From contig NZ_KE384531.1 of NCBI RefSeq assembly GCF_000426505.1, positions 548,161 through 612,160 on the forward strand: 64,000 nucleotides of DNA, in the 5' to 3' direction. This DNA comes from Nisaea denitrificans DSM 18348 (lineage in GTDB: Bacteria; Pseudomonadota; Alphaproteobacteria; Thalassobaculales; Thalassobaculaceae). Position numbers and translations under genes: made by a program. This document shows positions 63,852-64,000 of the stretch, one piece after another (positions within the stretch are counted from its first letter, which is position 1; the number at the start of each line of letters is the position of its first letter). A model generated the notes under the pieces. It worked only from the letters and a program-made list of their open reading frames with translations, made no database searches and had not been told where the DNA came from.

Positions 63852-64000
63852 CAACTTGAGAGTTTGATCCTGGCTCAGAACGAACGCTGGCGGCATGCCT
63901 AACACATGCAAGTCGAACGAGAAGGTACCTTCGGGTACTGGACAGTGGCGCACGGGTGAGTAACGCGTGGGAACCTGCCCTGAGGTACGGGATAACGGCT
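63852..64000 (+). rRNA. rrs: 16S ribosomal RNA, 5' end (cut by window edge)
   Basis: The sequence AGAGTTTGATCCTGGCTCAG at 63859 is the universal 16S start (E. coli position 8). It is followed by ACGAACGCTGGCGGCATGCC, AACACATGCAAGTCGAACG and GTGGCGCACGGGTGAGTAAC. The 5' end is set at 63852 by this alignment. The pattern fits an alphaproteobacterium. The gene continues past the window. Confidence 0.98.

Noticed and set aside
1..64000. Mobile elements, prophage, CRISPR or a defence island
   Set aside because: No transposase, integrase, direct-repeat array or phage gene was seen; nearly all genes belong to conserved core functions.

Overview
The window looks like core chromosome of a GC-rich alphaproteobacterium, probably of the Rhodospirillales/Nisaea-Thalassobaculum type. 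That placement is inferred from the first ~150 bases of a 16S rRNA gene at the right edge and from alphaproteobacterial marker genes: HdaA, DivK-PleD, EipB/DUF1849, DUF1489, DUF2066, LiuR and a 45-residue aa3-oxidase subunit IV. I see no insertion sequence, prophage, integrase or CRISPR array, and coding is dense on both strands.

Layout. 1-345 is the start of a leftward cell-wall amidase gene. A 542-base intergenic region separates it from rne (RNase E). Next comes a leftward envelope operon, lptF-lptG-lptD-surA-pdxA-rsmA (4-11 kb): LPS export, outer-membrane folding, vitamin B6 and rRNA methylation. pepA-holC-patB-ndk run rightward (11.5-15.3 kb). A tiny oxidase subunit gene and purM-purN run leftward; purM has no ATG, GTG or TTG start and seems to begin at ATA. 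A rightward block follows: DUF2066, an AI-2E/PerM-type membrane protein, hdaA, an atypical SDR, ppk and ppx (17.5-25.4 kb). Then come rnd, a SPOR-type lipoprotein, an SMR transporter, a diguanylate cyclase, eipB, dinB, a ROK kinase, the divK-pleD signalling pair, rpmG, a lipoprotein S41 protease, rnr, topA, dprA, plsY and pyrB-pyrC' (to 45.5 kb). The PyrC copy has lost its catalytic residues.

After several small genes, lipB and a tRNA-Leu(GAG) come maeB and mgtE. From 51.8 to 60.8 kb lies a leucine/isovalerate catabolism cluster: a MerR-type regulator (LiuR), two matching palindromic operators, a PaaI thioesterase, isovaleryl-CoA dehydrogenase, both methylcrotonyl-CoA carboxylase subunits and methylglutaconyl-CoA hydratase. 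Tag, RidA, an SDR and a DsbA/kappa-GST-like protein are interleaved, and an SLC13-type carrier follows. The window ends with DUF1489, an unknown lipoprotein and the promoter, boxB/boxA leader and 5' end of an rRNA operon.

The genes join mainly as housekeeping operons: envelope assembly (lptFGD-surA), RNA turnover (rne, rnd, rnr), purine and pyrimidine synthesis (purMN, pyrBC'), replication control (hdaA, holC, topA, dprA, dinB), cyclic-di-GMP/cell-cycle signalling (divK, pleD, a second GGDEF protein) and polyphosphate turnover (ppk-ppx). I found no clearly novel multi-gene system. The best leads are the purM start, the pseudo-dihydroorotase, a HEPN-like small protein, the LiuR circuit with its odd passengers and the long rne leader.
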